64,000 bases of DNA, taken from positions 372,001-436,000 of the forward strand of contig JARUHJ010000002.1 in NCBI GenBank assembly GCA_029667085.1, in the 5' to 3' direction. Below are positions 17,829 through 26,893 of the stretch, piece by piece (the first letter of the stretch is position 1; each line of letters begins with the position of its first letter). The translations under genes were made by a program, and so were the position numbers. This DNA comes from Deltaproteobacteria bacterium IMCC39524. GTDB taxonomy: Bacteria > Desulfobacterota > Desulfuromonadia > Desulfuromonadales > BM103. The notes beneath the pieces are model-generated. The model was given only the letters and a program-made list of their open reading frames with translations, was not told the DNA's origin and did no database searches.

Positions 17829-20330
17829 ATGAGTATCTCAGGACTGCACAAGAGGTTTGTTTATCTCATCTTTGCCCTATCAGGTTGCTGTGCTCTGATC
17901 TATGAAATTCTCTGGTCAAAGTATCTCTCGCTAACCTTCGGCAACACCATGATTGCAGTCAGCGTGGTTGCAGCGACCTTCATGGCAGGCCTGGCGCTCG
18001 GTAGTTTTCTCCTTGGTCGTTATTCCGATCGAGATGCGAACCTGCTTAAAACATATGCCCTGCTTGAAATCGGAATTGCTTTAACGGCGCTGCTTTTCGT
18101 GCCGACCCTGAGTGTCGTCGAGCATCTTTACGCCTATTGGGTACAACTCCTGCCTAACTTCCCTTGGTTAACTACCTCTCTTCACATTTTCTTCTCCGCC
18201 ATGCTTCTGCTGCCACCGAGCATCTGTATGGGGGGAACTTTTCCCCTTATGTGCCGATTTTTCGCCCGACGAAAATCGGGAGCTCAGATTGGGAGGCTCT
18301 ACGCGCTCAACACATTAGGTGCGACCTTAGGGACCTTCTCGGCCGGGTATATACTGATTCCGACCCTTGGACTTTCACGCACTGGTTTTTTGGCAATCTT
18401 CGGCAATCTCGTTATTGCTGGTATCTGTTTTGCTCTGTCGAAAAGGTATGGTGCTGTAGATGCTGATGGTCATGCAGATGAGATAAAAGTTTCTCAGCAC
18501 CTGGATTTAGCCAAACACCGGCCAATCCTGATTGCTGTTGCCTTGATCGGTTTCTTGAGCCTTGGCTACGAGATTCTCTGGACCCGGGTATTGTTGCTGT
18601 TCCTTGGCAATACGAGTTATGCCTTCTCGCTGATGCTGAGTGTCTATCTGGTTTGCGTCGCTACCGGTGGTTACCTTTATGCTTGCCTCAGCAATCCGCA
18701 GGTGAACGAGAAAAAAGTCTTTCTGGTCCTCAGTTTGATGATGAGTGGGTCTGTCCTTTTGGCAGCTCCCTTCTATGACAGATTGGCACATCTGTTTCAG
18801 TTTGCTCATGAAGTCTCGGGTGAGAACTGGTGGTTCCTTACGCTGCTCTCGTTTGTGATAGTTCTCTTCGTCATTGGCCTGCCGACAATCCTCTCTGGTG
18901 CCTTACTGCCTGCCGCAGTGGCCATCATAGACCCAGGCAAAAAGCACACTGGCCAAGGGGTCGGAATGGTGGTTCTTCACAATACCACAGGTGCTGTTTT
19001 GGGAAGTCTTGTCGCTGGCTTTGTCATGGTTCCAGCATTTGGCTTATTGAACAGTTTTAAATACTTGGCGGTCGTTAATCTGGTTATGGTGTTCATCCTT
19101 GCCTTGCATTTTCGTCAAAGGGGGGTGTCGCTTCGAATGGTTCCGTCTGTCGCTATCGCTGGGATCCTCCTTGTCTTCGTACCAATGTCGTGGGACGCAA
19201 AATTGATCAATAGTGGAGTCTACTGCTACGCTTCGAAATACACCAAGATGGGTGGCATGGAGAGGGTCCTCTCCGAGGAAAGAATCCTTGAGGTTATTGA
19301 AGGCCGCGATTGCACTGTAGCGGTTCATGAAAGCGTAGACGGCGACTTTCGCTTCTTCTCAGTGAACGGCAAAACCGATGGCGGCACAGGGGGGGATATG
19401 TCCACCCAGTTTCTGATCGGGCAAATCCCCCTGATGTTGCACCAGGCACCGAAAGATGTACTGGTTATTGGTCTCGGCACAGGACTGACACTGAATGGGA
19501 TGAGCTCTCACCCGGTGGAAAATATCAATTGCGTTGAAATTTCGCCTGAGGTGGTTAAAGCAGAAAAATACTTCAAAGAGTTCAACGGCAATGCGCTTGC
19601 TGAACCGAACGTCAATCTGTTTGTCACTGATGGACGGAATTTATTGTTTACCCATACTAAAAAGTACGATGTCATCGTCTCCGAGCCCTCTAATCCCTGG
19701 CAGAGCGGCAACAGTAACCTGTTTACGGATGACTTTTATCAGATCGCTGTCGATCGACTAAAAGAAGGAGGGTTGTTCTGTCAATGGATCGGTCTCTATG
19801 ACATTACTGTCGACAACCTGCAGATTGTCAGCCAGACGTTTCTGCATAATTTCCCTCGCGCTCTCGTATTCAAGTCGGGGTCCGATCTGATCCTGATCGG
19901 TTCATCGTCCCCGCTCAAAATCGACTATCAGCGAATGAAAAATCGTTTCTCCAACAAGAAAATTGCCGAGATTATGGGCAGTATAAACCTTCGGTCACCG
20001 GGGGACTTGATTGCCAAACATTATCTTTTTGATGAGGCTACCCTGGCGTCGCTCGCCGGCAACGCCATACTTAATACCGACGATCTGCCGACACTTGAAT
20101 ATTCGGCACACCACAATATTGGCGATAACACTCTCGGTGCCTTTCAGATGGATAATATGGCGGCTATCAACGAAACCATTCCTTCAAAGACCATGCTTCC
20201 TGTGCGCAATCTTGGTTCCCAAAAGCAGGCTGTAGCACAGGCCTTAAGAGAGCTTGGGGCCGGATACGCTATGGTCGGTTCAAATGCTATTGCAAAACAT
20301 TTCATGGCTAAGGCTGCGTCAATCGACTAG
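17829..20330 (+). CDS. Membrane protein fused to a spermidine-synthase-like domain
   Basis: An 833-aa fusion. The first about 490 residues form a polytopic membrane region with around 14 hydrophobic segments in two similar halves; each half starts with a version of YEILWxxxLxLxFGNT followed by a GLALGSFLLGR-like turn. The C-terminal about 290 residues are a Rossmann domain of the spermidine synthase family, with VLVIGLGTGLTLNGM, the acidic NCVEISPEVVKA strand and DVIVSEPSNPWQSG. Such fusions are common in delta-proteobacteria, but their substrates are not established; polyamine synthesis should not be assumed. The start at 17829 is chosen because the hydrophobic core begins soon after, although its GGGGGG leader is a poor ribosome site. 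Confidence 0.82.
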   Translation: MSISGLHKRFVYLIFALSGCCALIYEILWSKYLSLTFGNTMIAVSVVAATFMAGLALGSFLLGRYSDRDANLLKTYALLEIGIALTALLFVPTLSVVEHLYAYWVQLLPNFPWLTTSLHIFFSAMLLLPPSICMGGTFPLMCRFFARRKSGAQIGRLYALNTLGATLGTFSAGYILIPTLGLSRTGFLAIFGNLVIAGICFALSKRYGAVDADGHADEIKVSQHLDLAKHRPILIAVALIGFLSLGYEILWTRVLLLFLGNTSYAFSLMLSVYLVCVATGGYLYACLSNPQVNEKKVFLVLSLMMSGSVLLAAPFYDRLAHLFQFAHEVSGENWWFLTLLSFVIVLFVIGLPTILSGALLPAAVAIIDPGKKHTGQGVGMVVLHNTTGAVLGSLVAGFVMVPAFGLLNSFKYLAVVNLVMVFILALHFRQRGVSLRMVPSVAIAGILLVFVPMSWDAKLINSGVYCYASKYTKMGGMERVLSEERILEVIEGRDCTVAVHESVDGDFRFFSVNGKTDGGTGGDMSTQFLIGQIPLMLHQAPKDVLVIGLGTGLTLNGMSSHPVENINCVEISPEVVKAEKYFKEFNGNALAEPNVNLFVTDGRNLLFTHTKKYDVIVSEPSNPWQSGNSNLFTDDFYQIAVDRLKEGGLFCQWIGLYDITVDNLQIVSQTFLHNFPRALVFKSGSDLILIGSSSPLKIDYQRMKNRFSNKKIAEIMGSINLRSPGDLIAKHYLFDEATLASLAGNAILNTDDLPTLEYSAHHNIGDNTLGAFQMDNMAAINETIPSKTMLPVRNLGSQKQAVAQALRELGAGYAMVGSNAIAKHFMAKAASID

Positions 20331-20464
20331 CTCAAATAAGCACTTCTTCTTCGTTAGAAGAATGTCAGCTCCTGAGGACAATATAAAACTTTCCCGGTGA
20401 ACCGCATAAAGTTTACAGAAAATAGAATTTTGACGGACAATAGCCAAGGCTGTTTTTCTTCCGT

Positions 20465-21412
20465 TTAGCCCCACAGCTCGGTCAGAGTATAAGGTGAACC
20501 TTCCATCGTCCAGAATTCGCCATTGACATAACGGAAGCCCCTCTCCAGCTTTTCTAGTTCTGCCATCTCCTGATTGCTGAGCTTAAGGTTTGCTGCATCA
20601 AGGTTTTCAGCAAGACGATCCGGGTTGGTCGATTTAGGTATTACCGAAGTGCCACGTTGAATGGCCCACTTGAGTAGAACTTGTGCCGCCTTGCAGCCAT
20701 GAGCCTGGGCGATATTCACGACTTTCGAATTCTCAAGTAAGCTGGGTTCGTTTGCAGCCTTCATGGCTTCAGGCCGGTCCCCTGAGCCAAGTGGCGAATA
20801 AGCCGTCAGGTAAATATTGTGCTTCTTGCAATAGTTCAGCATCTCCTCCTGTTGCAGGTAGGGATGCAACTCGATCTGGTTAACCTCCGGTCTGATTTTT
20901 GCGCTGTTTAGCTCTTCGATTTTCTTGATGCTGAAGTTGGAGACACCGATGTGCTTGGTCAGTCCATTCTCAACGCAATCTTCCATGCCTGCCCAGGTTT
21001 CATTTAATGGCATTTCTGCCAAGCTGAAAAATTCATCGGCTTTTCTCGGAAAAATAACTTCTGGCCGTGTGGCCACCGGCCAGTGAATCAGATAAAGGTC
21101 GAGATAGTCCAGGCGCAGATCGGCGAGAGTTGTTTTCAGGGCGATTGAAACCTCTTCTCTTGCGTGAGCATTGTTCCAGAGTTTTGATGTGATCCATAGC
21201 TCGTCGCGTTTAACCAGCCCGGTTTGCATAACCTCTTCAAGTGCTTTGCCGATTTCTGCTTCGTTACCGTATATTGCGGCGCAATCGATATGCCGGTAAC
21301 CGATCCTGACCGCTTCCTGAACAGCTTTGCCAACGGCCCCTGGCTCTGCTTTCCATGTGCCCAGGCCGAGGATCGGCATCTTATCATTATTGTTGAATGT
21401 CAGTGATTGCAT
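20465..21412 (-). CDS. Aldo/keto reductase
   Basis: NADPH-dependent oxidoreductase with a TIM-barrel fold, about 315 aa. The family signatures are MPILGLGTWK, RHIDCAAIYGNE (catalytic Asp and Tyr), the ITSKLWN lysine block, LDLYLIHWPV with the active-site histidine, HIGVSNFS and IPKSTNPDRLAENLD near the cofactor site. It is close to the AKR4/AKR5-type reductases that act on aldehydes and sugars, but the substrate is unknown. The ATG at 21412, with GAGAGGAG upstream, is better supported than a start 60 bases earlier. It is transcribed away from the lipoate-ligase-like gene. Confidence 0.9.
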   Translation of the reverse strand: MQSLTFNNNDKMPILGLGTWKAEPGAVGKAVQEAVRIGYRHIDCAAIYGNEAEIGKALEEVMQTGLVKRDELWITSKLWNNAHAREEVSIALKTTLADLRLDYLDLYLIHWPVATRPEVIFPRKADEFFSLAEMPLNETWAGMEDCVENGLTKHIGVSNFSIKKIEELNSAKIRPEVNQIELHPYLQQEEMLNYCKKHNIYLTAYSPLGSGDRPEAMKAANEPSLLENSKVVNIAQAHGCKAAQVLLKWAIQRGTSVIPKSTNPDRLAENLDAANLKLSNQEMAELEKLERGFRYVNGEFWTMEGSPYTLTELWG

Positions 21413-21546
21413 GGTCGGAAACTCCTCTCGTCTGAGTCGCTTAAGATGGGTTTTTTGTGTCTGTGAGGACAACTGTATCAGGATTTCCTGTGCGTGCCAG
21501 AGGCATCCACTTTGTTCTGTCTCTCTTTCGCTGACGTGACACTTAA

Positions 21547-21576
21547 TTGTCTGAACAGACGAAAAGTGAGTATACT
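21547..21576 (+). promoter_or_regulatory. Probable promoter with a palindromic operator over the -35
   Basis: TTGTCT and TATACT are spaced by 18 bases, 38 bases before the start at 21614. The perfect palindrome GTCTGAACAGAC (21549-21560) covers the -35, so a dimeric repressor could block it. The regulator is unknown. Confidence 0.5.
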
Positions 21577-21613
21577 GTCAAAATTATCCAATCAAAACTA
21601 AGGTCTTGCCCTG

Positions 21614-22384
21614 ATGAGTCCCTTTAACCTTTACAATAATTTTCCTCTTCTGCGCTTTGATCAACCCTGGTCATTAGAAAAGTTTGCCGGCAAAGGTGAG
21701 CTCAACAAGCAAGTAACCTTTGACGAACTCTTGCTGGAGAAGGTTGGTCATGGCGAAATTGGGCCTTGTCTATATATCAACAGCACTCCCCGTTGCCTGG
21801 TCGCGACAGTCAGGGAATCTCGTATGTCCAACTTTGAAGCAGCACAACAGGTTTTAGCTGCTCAAGGGTGGCCGGTCGTCGTGCGTTGTACCGGTGGATC
21901 CTGTGTGCCGCAGGGCCCCGGTGTTATCAACCTTGCCGTGATTCATCCCAAGGTTAAAGGCTGGCATCTCGAAGATGGCTATCAGCTGCTCTGTGCTCTC
22001 CTGCGAGAGTTTCTCGCAGGATATGACCTCGATGCAACCACCGGTGAAGTCCCGGGTTCTTTTTGTGACGGCAACTACAATTTACAAGTCGCCGGTCAGA
22101 AACTGGTGGGGACGGCTCAGCGCTGGGCTGGCGGTAGCCGGGAGAGCGCCGCGGTGCTTGCTCATGCCTGCCTGATGGTCGACATGGACCTGGTGGAAGC
22201 GACGGGAAAAATCAACTCCCTTTATAGCCTCTGCGATAATCCGCAACAGTTCTTGCCGCAAGCGTGTACAACCCTGCGCGATTGTTTGGGGCCCATGACC
22301 TCGCAAACGACAGAGGCCTTTGTGGTGGAAGTTGAGCAACGCCTGCTGTTGATGGCTAAAGAATTCTTTAACATCTCAAGTTAA
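21614..22384 (+). CDS. Lipoate-protein ligase A family protein
   Basis: A 256-aa protein of the LplA/LipB/BirA ligase superfamily, predicted to transfer lipoate, octanoate or a related acid to a lysine. Supporting blocks are VVVRCTGGSCVPQGPGVINLAV (a variant of the usual RRxSGGGAVxHxxGxLN) and the C-terminal half's GSFCDGNYNLQVAGQKLVGTAQRW (near residues 148-171), which has the GKK/GRK-like lipoyl-lysine contact. In the first block an SGGG is replaced by TGGS, so substrate handling may differ from true LplA. No lipoyl-domain gene lies nearby. Members of this clade are often annotated only as lipoate-protein ligase family. Confidence 0.8.
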   Translation: MSPFNLYNNFPLLRFDQPWSLEKFAGKGELNKQVTFDELLLEKVGHGEIGPCLYINSTPRCLVATVRESRMSNFEAAQQVLAAQGWPVVVRCTGGSCVPQGPGVINLAVIHPKVKGWHLEDGYQLLCALLREFLAGYDLDATTGEVPGSFCDGNYNLQVAGQKLVGTAQRWAGGSRESAAVLAHACLMVDMDLVEATGKINSLYSLCDNPQQFLPQACTTLRDCLGPMTSQTTEAFVVEVEQRLLLMAKEFFNISS

Positions 22385-22586
22385 CCGGTCTCTCCTTAAT
22401 TCCATAGGCCTTCTTCGCCTTCCTTGCCTCGATACAACCTATCGTCTCAACAAAATACCATATACCGCATAGGATAAAGATATACAGGCATGGTTTATTA
22501 TTAGCTTGCCATCAGCCTGTGAGACGACTATAGTCGGCGTCTTTTGCCCGCTTTCCTGTTCTGATCCAACCCTTTGAGGAAAATTG

Positions 22587-24116
22587 ATGTTCGAGTTTCT
22601 CGTTAGAAAAAGTACGTCCTGTAAAGATGACCTCCTTTCCGGATTGACCGTTGCCTTGGCCTTGGTTCCAGAAGCTGTTGCTTTCTCCTTTGTTGCCGGT
22701 GTCGACCCTCTGGTCGGACTTTATGCCGCATTTATGGTCGGCCTGATCACCGCTGCCATCGGTGGTCGTCCAGGAATGATCTCCGGCGCTACGGGGGCGC
22801 TGGCCGTAGTGATGGTCGATTTGGTCGCAGAGCATGGCATTGAATATCTCTTTGCCACGGTGGTGCTGATGGGTATTATTCAGGTTGGCGCCGGAGTCTT
22901 GCGCCTCGGTAAATTTATTCGTTTGATTCCCCACCCGGTCATGCTCGGTTTCGTCAATGGCCTGGCGATTATCATCTTTCTCGCTCAACTCAACCAGTTT
23001 AAGATTGCCGATGCCGGCGGCGTCATGCAGTGGATGTCTGGTTCTTCGCTCTACCTGATGCTCGGCTTGGTGCTGTTAACAATGGCCGTGATTTATTTCC
23101 TGCCTAAGTTGACCATGGCTTTCCCCTCAGCACTGGCGGCAATCCTGGTGGTGACCGCACTGGTCCATGGTCTCAATCTTGACACCAAAACTGTTGGCGA
23201 TCTTGCCTCGGTGGCCGGTGGGTTACCCTCCTTTCATATCCCGATGGTGTCTCCCGGCTGGGACAGTTTCATGATTATCCTTCCCTACGCCGTGATCCTT
23301 GCCGCAATCGGCTTGATCGAGTCGTTGATGACCCTCACACTGATCGACGAGGTGACCGAGACACGTGGTCGTGGAAATAAAGAGTGTATTGGACAGGGCG
23401 TTGCCAACATGGTCACCGGCTTCTTCGGCGGCATGGGCGGCTGTGCAATGATCGGCCAGAGCATCATCAATATCAACTCAGGTGGTCGTGGCCGTCTCTC
23501 TGGCATTACTGCGGCACTTTCTCTCCTCTGCTTCATCGTCTTTGCTTCGAGTCTGATTGAGATGATTCCCGTGGCCGCGCTGATCGGCGTCATGTTTATG
23601 GTGGTGGTTGGTACCTTCGCCTGGTCGAGTCTGCGTATCCTGCACAAGATTCCCCTCAGCGACGCCCTTGTCCTGGTGCTGGTTTCGGCCGTGACTGTCT
23701 TTACCGATCTGGCGATTGCGGTCGCAGTTGGTGTAATCGTTTCGGCGTTGGTGTTCGCCTGGCAGAACGCCCGGCGTATCTACTCGGACATTTCCACCGA
23801 CGAAGAGGGCACGAAAACCTACCGGCTCAATGGACCGCTCTTCTTCGGTTCGGTTCGTTCCTTTCACGACCAGTTCACACCGGGTGAAGATCCCGATGAG
23901 GTTGTTATTGATTTCCGTGGCTCACGGGTCTGTGATCACTCTGGGTTGGAGGCTGTGAGCAGCCTCACGGAACGATACCTGAGCCAGGGTAAGAAACTTC
24001 GTCTCAAACACCTCAGCGCCGAGTGTCGCTCGTTGCTGGAAAATGCCGGTAGCATGATTGAAGTGAACGTGATCGAAGATCCGCGCTACCGTGTGGCTGT
24101 AGATGAGTTAGCGTAA
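22587..24116 (+). CDS. SulP family anion transporter with STAS domain
   Basis: Inner-membrane SLC26/SulP carrier of 509 aa. The membrane domain covers about residues 15-395, with the N-terminal signature [29 protein letters not shown] (near residues 20-48) and [15 protein letters not shown]. The cytoplasmic STAS domain is at about residues 405-500, with the [19 protein letters not shown] strand. Members carry sulfate, bicarbonate, dicarboxylates or other anions. The gene neighbourhood gives no hint, so the substrate is open. The ATG at 22587 follows TGAGGAAA; a TTG one codon earlier is less likely. Confidence 0.9.
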   Translation: MFEFLVRKSTSCKDDLLSGLTVALALVPEAVAFSFVAGVDPLVGLYAAFMVGLITAAIGGRPGMISGATGALAVVMVDLVAEHGIEYLFATVVLMGIIQVGAGVLRLGKFIRLIPHPVMLGFVNGLAIIIFLAQLNQFKIADAGGVMQWMSGSSLYLMLGLVLLTMAVIYFLPKLTMAFPSALAAILVVTALVHGLNLDTKTVGDLASVAGGLPSFHIPMVSPGWDSFMIILPYAVILAAIGLIESLMTLTLIDEVTETRGRGNKECIGQGVANMVTGFFGGMGGCAMIGQSIININSGGRGRLSGITAALSLLCFIVFASSLIEMIPVAALIGVMFMVVVGTFAWSSLRILHKIPLSDALVLVLVSAVTVFTDLAIAVAVGVIVSALVFAWQNARRIYSDISTDEEGTKTYRLNGPLFFGSVRSFHDQFTPGEDPDEVVIDFRGSRVCDHSGLEAVSSLTERYLSQGKKLRLKHLSAECRSLLENAGSMIEVNVIEDPRYRVAVDELA

Positions 24117-24150
24117 GCTACAAAGCTTTTCCATGATCGACACACAAAAA

Positions 24151-24178
24151 CAAAGGGCAGCCGATTGGCTGCCCTTTG
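24151..24178. terminator. Bidirectional terminator between two convergent genes
   Basis: Perfect 12-bp stem CAAAGGGCAGCC/GGCTGCCCTTTG with loop GATT. On the minus strand it is followed by TTTTTG, serving the nuclease gene. The plus strand has a weaker tail and serves the SulP gene. Confidence 0.9.
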
Positions 24179-24198
24179 TCGTGATATCTACCTTCAGC

Positions 24199-25014
24199 TC
24201 AACCGCAAGATTCACTGGTAAAATTCTCCATTGATTTCACCGCCTCTTTGCCTTCATCGCAGTAGCAATGCGGCGCACGTGATGCTTTGCGTTGGTCATT
24301 CTCAACCTGAACATCGAAATCAACCAGCACGGGAAGATGATCTGAAAAGGGAATCTGAGGGACACGAAAATCTTTGACCGTAATCCCTTTGCTGTGGAGG
24401 ACAAAGTCCAGGTGCCGTCGTGGATTATTGCTGGGGTAAGTTGGTAAATTATCAACGTTGGCGTTTTGCAGCCCTGTTGCTGCGAGGAACAGGTCTATCT
24501 CTTTGTCCCCCCAGAGCATGTTGAAATCTCCTGCGACCACGCAGGGCCGTTTGGTCTGCTTGACCAGATCGTAAAGTGCGTTCAACTGCTGATGCCGAAC
24601 CTTCCCGCCCAAAGCCAGGTGGACCAGATAAACCACCATATGTTCGAGCTCCAGCTCGATCACCAGTCGTTTCATGCCGTGTTTGAAGAAGTGGAAAGTC
24701 TCGTTGCGGATGCGATCGCGGGCTAGAAACGCGTTACCCTGTTTCCTGACTACGGGCACATGTCTCCAGAAGGAGCTTTGACCGTACTTGATCGAATGCG
24801 AGTGATAATGCCCCAGAGATTCAGCCATCAGTTCTGCCTGATTCTTCCAGCCCGTACGATATGAACCGTGATCGACCTCGATCAGACCGACAAGGTCAGG
24901 CTCCAGTTCCTGCAGAAAAGTCGTGATTTTTGCCAGGTTCTTGCGTGAAGAACGCAAGTGATTATGCATCCTGGGACCGGTTCCGTAGCGCATATTGTAA
25001 AGTAAGAATCTCAT
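24199..25014 (-). CDS. Endonuclease/exonuclease/phosphatase (EEP) family protein
   Basis: A 271-aa protein of the DNase I/Exo III/inositol phosphatase fold. Conserved pieces are RFLLYNMRYG at the start, LVGLIEVDHGS (metal-binding glutamate), VVAGDFNMLWGD (catalytic Asp-Asn), LDFVLHSKGI and FSDHLPVLVDFDV (C-terminal His-Asp pair). There is no signal peptide. The C-terminal 30 residues add a small cysteine cluster (HCYC and SCG) beyond the fold. The same frame stays open to 25764 across dinB, but the conserved fold begins only at the ATG at 25014, which has an AGAGG site. Substrate unknown. Confidence 0.87.
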   Translation of the reverse strand: MRFLLYNMRYGTGPRMHNHLRSSRKNLAKITTFLQELEPDLVGLIEVDHGSYRTGWKNQAELMAESLGHYHSHSIKYGQSSFWRHVPVVRKQGNAFLARDRIRNETFHFFKHGMKRLVIELELEHMVVYLVHLALGGKVRHQQLNALYDLVKQTKRPCVVAGDFNMLWGDKEIDLFLAATGLQNANVDNLPTYPSNNPRRHLDFVLHSKGITVKDFRVPQIPFSDHLPVLVDFDVQVENDQRKASRAPHCYCDEGKEAVKSMENFTSESCG

Positions 25015-25182
25015 AGCGACCTCTGATTTTATTAAAGCACTATCGCGGCATAACTCAAGCAGCCAGATTGAGATTGATGCTTTTCGCTTTGCGTCAGAAT
25101 CCGTGCGGCAAAGAGCTGTTGATGTTAATATCTCCCTGAATATTGTGAAGAGACGCCCCAGACTTTTCCCTTGAAGGGAACA

Positions 25183-26292
25183 ATGACTCCATTGACCCAG
25201 GTCGAGAAAGTAGTGAAGCAGCGCAAGATCGTTCATGTCGATATGGACGCTTTTTATGCCGCCGTTGAACAACGGGACAATCCGCAGCTGCGCGGCAAGC
25301 CGGTGATTGTCGGTGGCGACCCAGGCTCCCGGGGAGTGGTGGCGACCTGTTCCTACGAAGCGCGCCAGTTCGGCATTCACTCGGCCATGTCGTCCGTGCG
25401 GGCTTATCGGCTTTGTCCGCAGGCGGTTTTTGTCAGGCCGCGTTTCGAGGCTTACCGTAACGTATCCATACAGATCCGTGAACTGTTTCACGAGTACACC
25501 GACCTGGTCGAGCCCCTTTCCCTCGATGAAGCCTTCCTCGATGTCACCGAGAACAAGCCGGGCATCGAGTTCGCAACCCAGGTGGCGCGCGAGATCCTGT
25601 CCGAGATCCGTAAGCGCACGGAACTGACTGCCTCTGCCGGAGTCTCCTACAACAAGTTCCTCGCCAAGGTGGCCTCCGATATCAACAAGCCGGCCGGACT
25701 GACTGTGGTGACTCCTGAACAGGCGGAAGCTTTTATTGCCGAACTGCCAGTCCGGCGCTTTCATGGAGTAGGTCGAGTCACAGAAAAACGCATGCTGGCC
25801 CGCGGCATTGCTTCAGGGGCTGATCTTCGTAAGCTTTCAGAAGAGGAACTGCAACGACTGTTCGGCAGCTCCGGGCCTTATTTCTACAATATTGCCCGCG
25901 GCATAGATAACCGTGAAGTGGTGCCAAACCGTCTTCGTAAATCGATCGGCAAGGAAACCACCCTGGATGAGGACTGTGTCGACAAGGGTGAGATGATGAT
26001 CATCCTCGATAAGTTGGCAAAGCAGGTTTCAGCGCTTTTAATCTCGCGCAAGACGAGTGGTTTGACACTGACGCTGAAAGTTCGTTATGACGACTTTCAA
26101 AGTGTCACCCGTAGTCATACCCAGACAGAACCGATTGACGATGCGGGGGTCATGCTTGACCTGGCCGATGCCCTGTTGGGTAAAACCGAAGCCGGGCCGC
26201 GCCCGGTGCGCCTTCTTGGACTGACAGTATCAAACCTGACTACGGATATTCTGCTCGATGAATCGGCTCAGATGGAGTTGCCGTTTCCGTGA
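25183..26292 (+). CDS. dinB: DNA polymerase IV (Y family)
   Basis: Error-prone translesion polymerase, 369 aa. The catalytic sites are HVDMDAFYAAVEQRDNP (first Asp) and SLDEAFLDVT (Asp-Glu). The thumb region with helix-hairpin-helix (VRRFHGVGRVTEKRM) and the little-finger domain (TLDEDCVDKGE, then LTLKVRYDDFQSVTRS) follow. The C-terminus ends MELPFP, a QLxLF-like sliding-clamp binding tail. I chose the ATG at 25183 with GAAGGGAA upstream; a TTG 12 bases earlier is possible. No LexA box was recognised. Confidence 0.94.
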   Translation: MTPLTQVEKVVKQRKIVHVDMDAFYAAVEQRDNPQLRGKPVIVGGDPGSRGVVATCSYEARQFGIHSAMSSVRAYRLCPQAVFVRPRFEAYRNVSIQIRELFHEYTDLVEPLSLDEAFLDVTENKPGIEFATQVAREILSEIRKRTELTASAGVSYNKFLAKVASDINKPAGLTVVTPEQAEAFIAELPVRRFHGVGRVTEKRMLARGIASGADLRKLSEEELQRLFGSSGPYFYNIARGIDNREVVPNRLRKSIGKETTLDEDCVDKGEMMIILDKLAKQVSALLISRKTSGLTLTLKVRYDDFQSVTRSHTQTEPIDDAGVMLDLADALLGKTEAGPRPVRLLGLTVSNLTTDILLDESAQMELPFP

Positions 26293-26361
26293 CGATTGAA
26301 ACCTTTCAAGGCTTCATTTGGGATGGGGTGGATGGAAAACACAGCTGCTCGGGCACGGTGA

Positions 26362-26523
26362 CTACATCGTGCGCGGTGATTTGAACAGCCCTTGCCAGAA
26401 GCTGAACCAACGACCATGTGACGCTTGCAGTTGACTACTGTTTGCAGCATTAAGCATGTTGGCCAGCAGGTAACGGCGGGTTGTTTCCTTTTCCATGGTT
26501 TTGTTGCTGTTGTCAAAACTCAT
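26362..26523 (-). CDS. Small hypothetical protein (53 aa)
   Basis: A short reading frame with a GGAG ribosome site about eight bases before its ATG. The composition looks protein-like: a charged, polar N-terminus (MSFDNSNKTMEKETTRR), a central YLLANMLNAANSSQLQ helix and a Trp/Phe-rich C-terminus (RWFSFWQGLFKSPRTM) that could form an amphipathic membrane-surface helix. I recognise no family. It lies between dinB and an aminotransferase, on the opposite strand to both. A different 82-aa frame over the same bases looks non-coding. Confidence 0.45.
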   Translation of the reverse strand: MSFDNSNKTMEKETTRRYLLANMLNAANSSQLQASHGRWFSFWQGLFKSPRTM

Positions 26524-26893
26524 ACGGACTCCAACGGATTATTAATTTATTCTCAAACTGTCCTTTATCTAACCATACTTTCTGGTGATTACAAGTCGTG
26601 ATAACAGAGAGTTGTTAAACGTTAAAGGCTTCTTTTGTTTTGAACTTTTGTTGATAAAAGATAAGTTAAAACAGGGGTTTGTTGATTTTTCCTAGGTAGG
26701 ATTGATTGTTCAAGTGGTGTCGAGCTTTTACAGGTTTTTGCTAAGGATGGAAGGTAGTTAAGTGCCCGCAGGCAGAATGTTGGTTTTTTGGCCTTTTGAA
26801 GTTGTTTTTTCTTTCATATACATCTGGATTTGAAGCGGTATCATGTAATTGAAGGTTGAGTCTCGGCTTCAAATTGAATATAAGGAACCAGGT
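26524..26893. other. AT-rich intergenic stretch without a gene
   Basis: About 370 bases between the small minus-strand frame and the aminotransferase. It presumably holds promoters for both, but no hexamer pair is convincing and there is no hairpin of note. Confidence 0.5.

Noticed and set aside
24199-25764. A 521-codon minus-strand frame across the nuclease and the start of dinB
   Set aside because: Conserved EEP sequence begins only at 25014, where there is a ribosome site. The upstream part is antisense to dinB's conserved catalytic domain.
26268-26516. An 82-aa minus-strand frame over the gap after dinB
   Set aside because: It overlaps the dinB C-terminus and has a composition rich in Cys, His, Arg and Lys. 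The 53-aa frame over the same bases has a better start and sequence.
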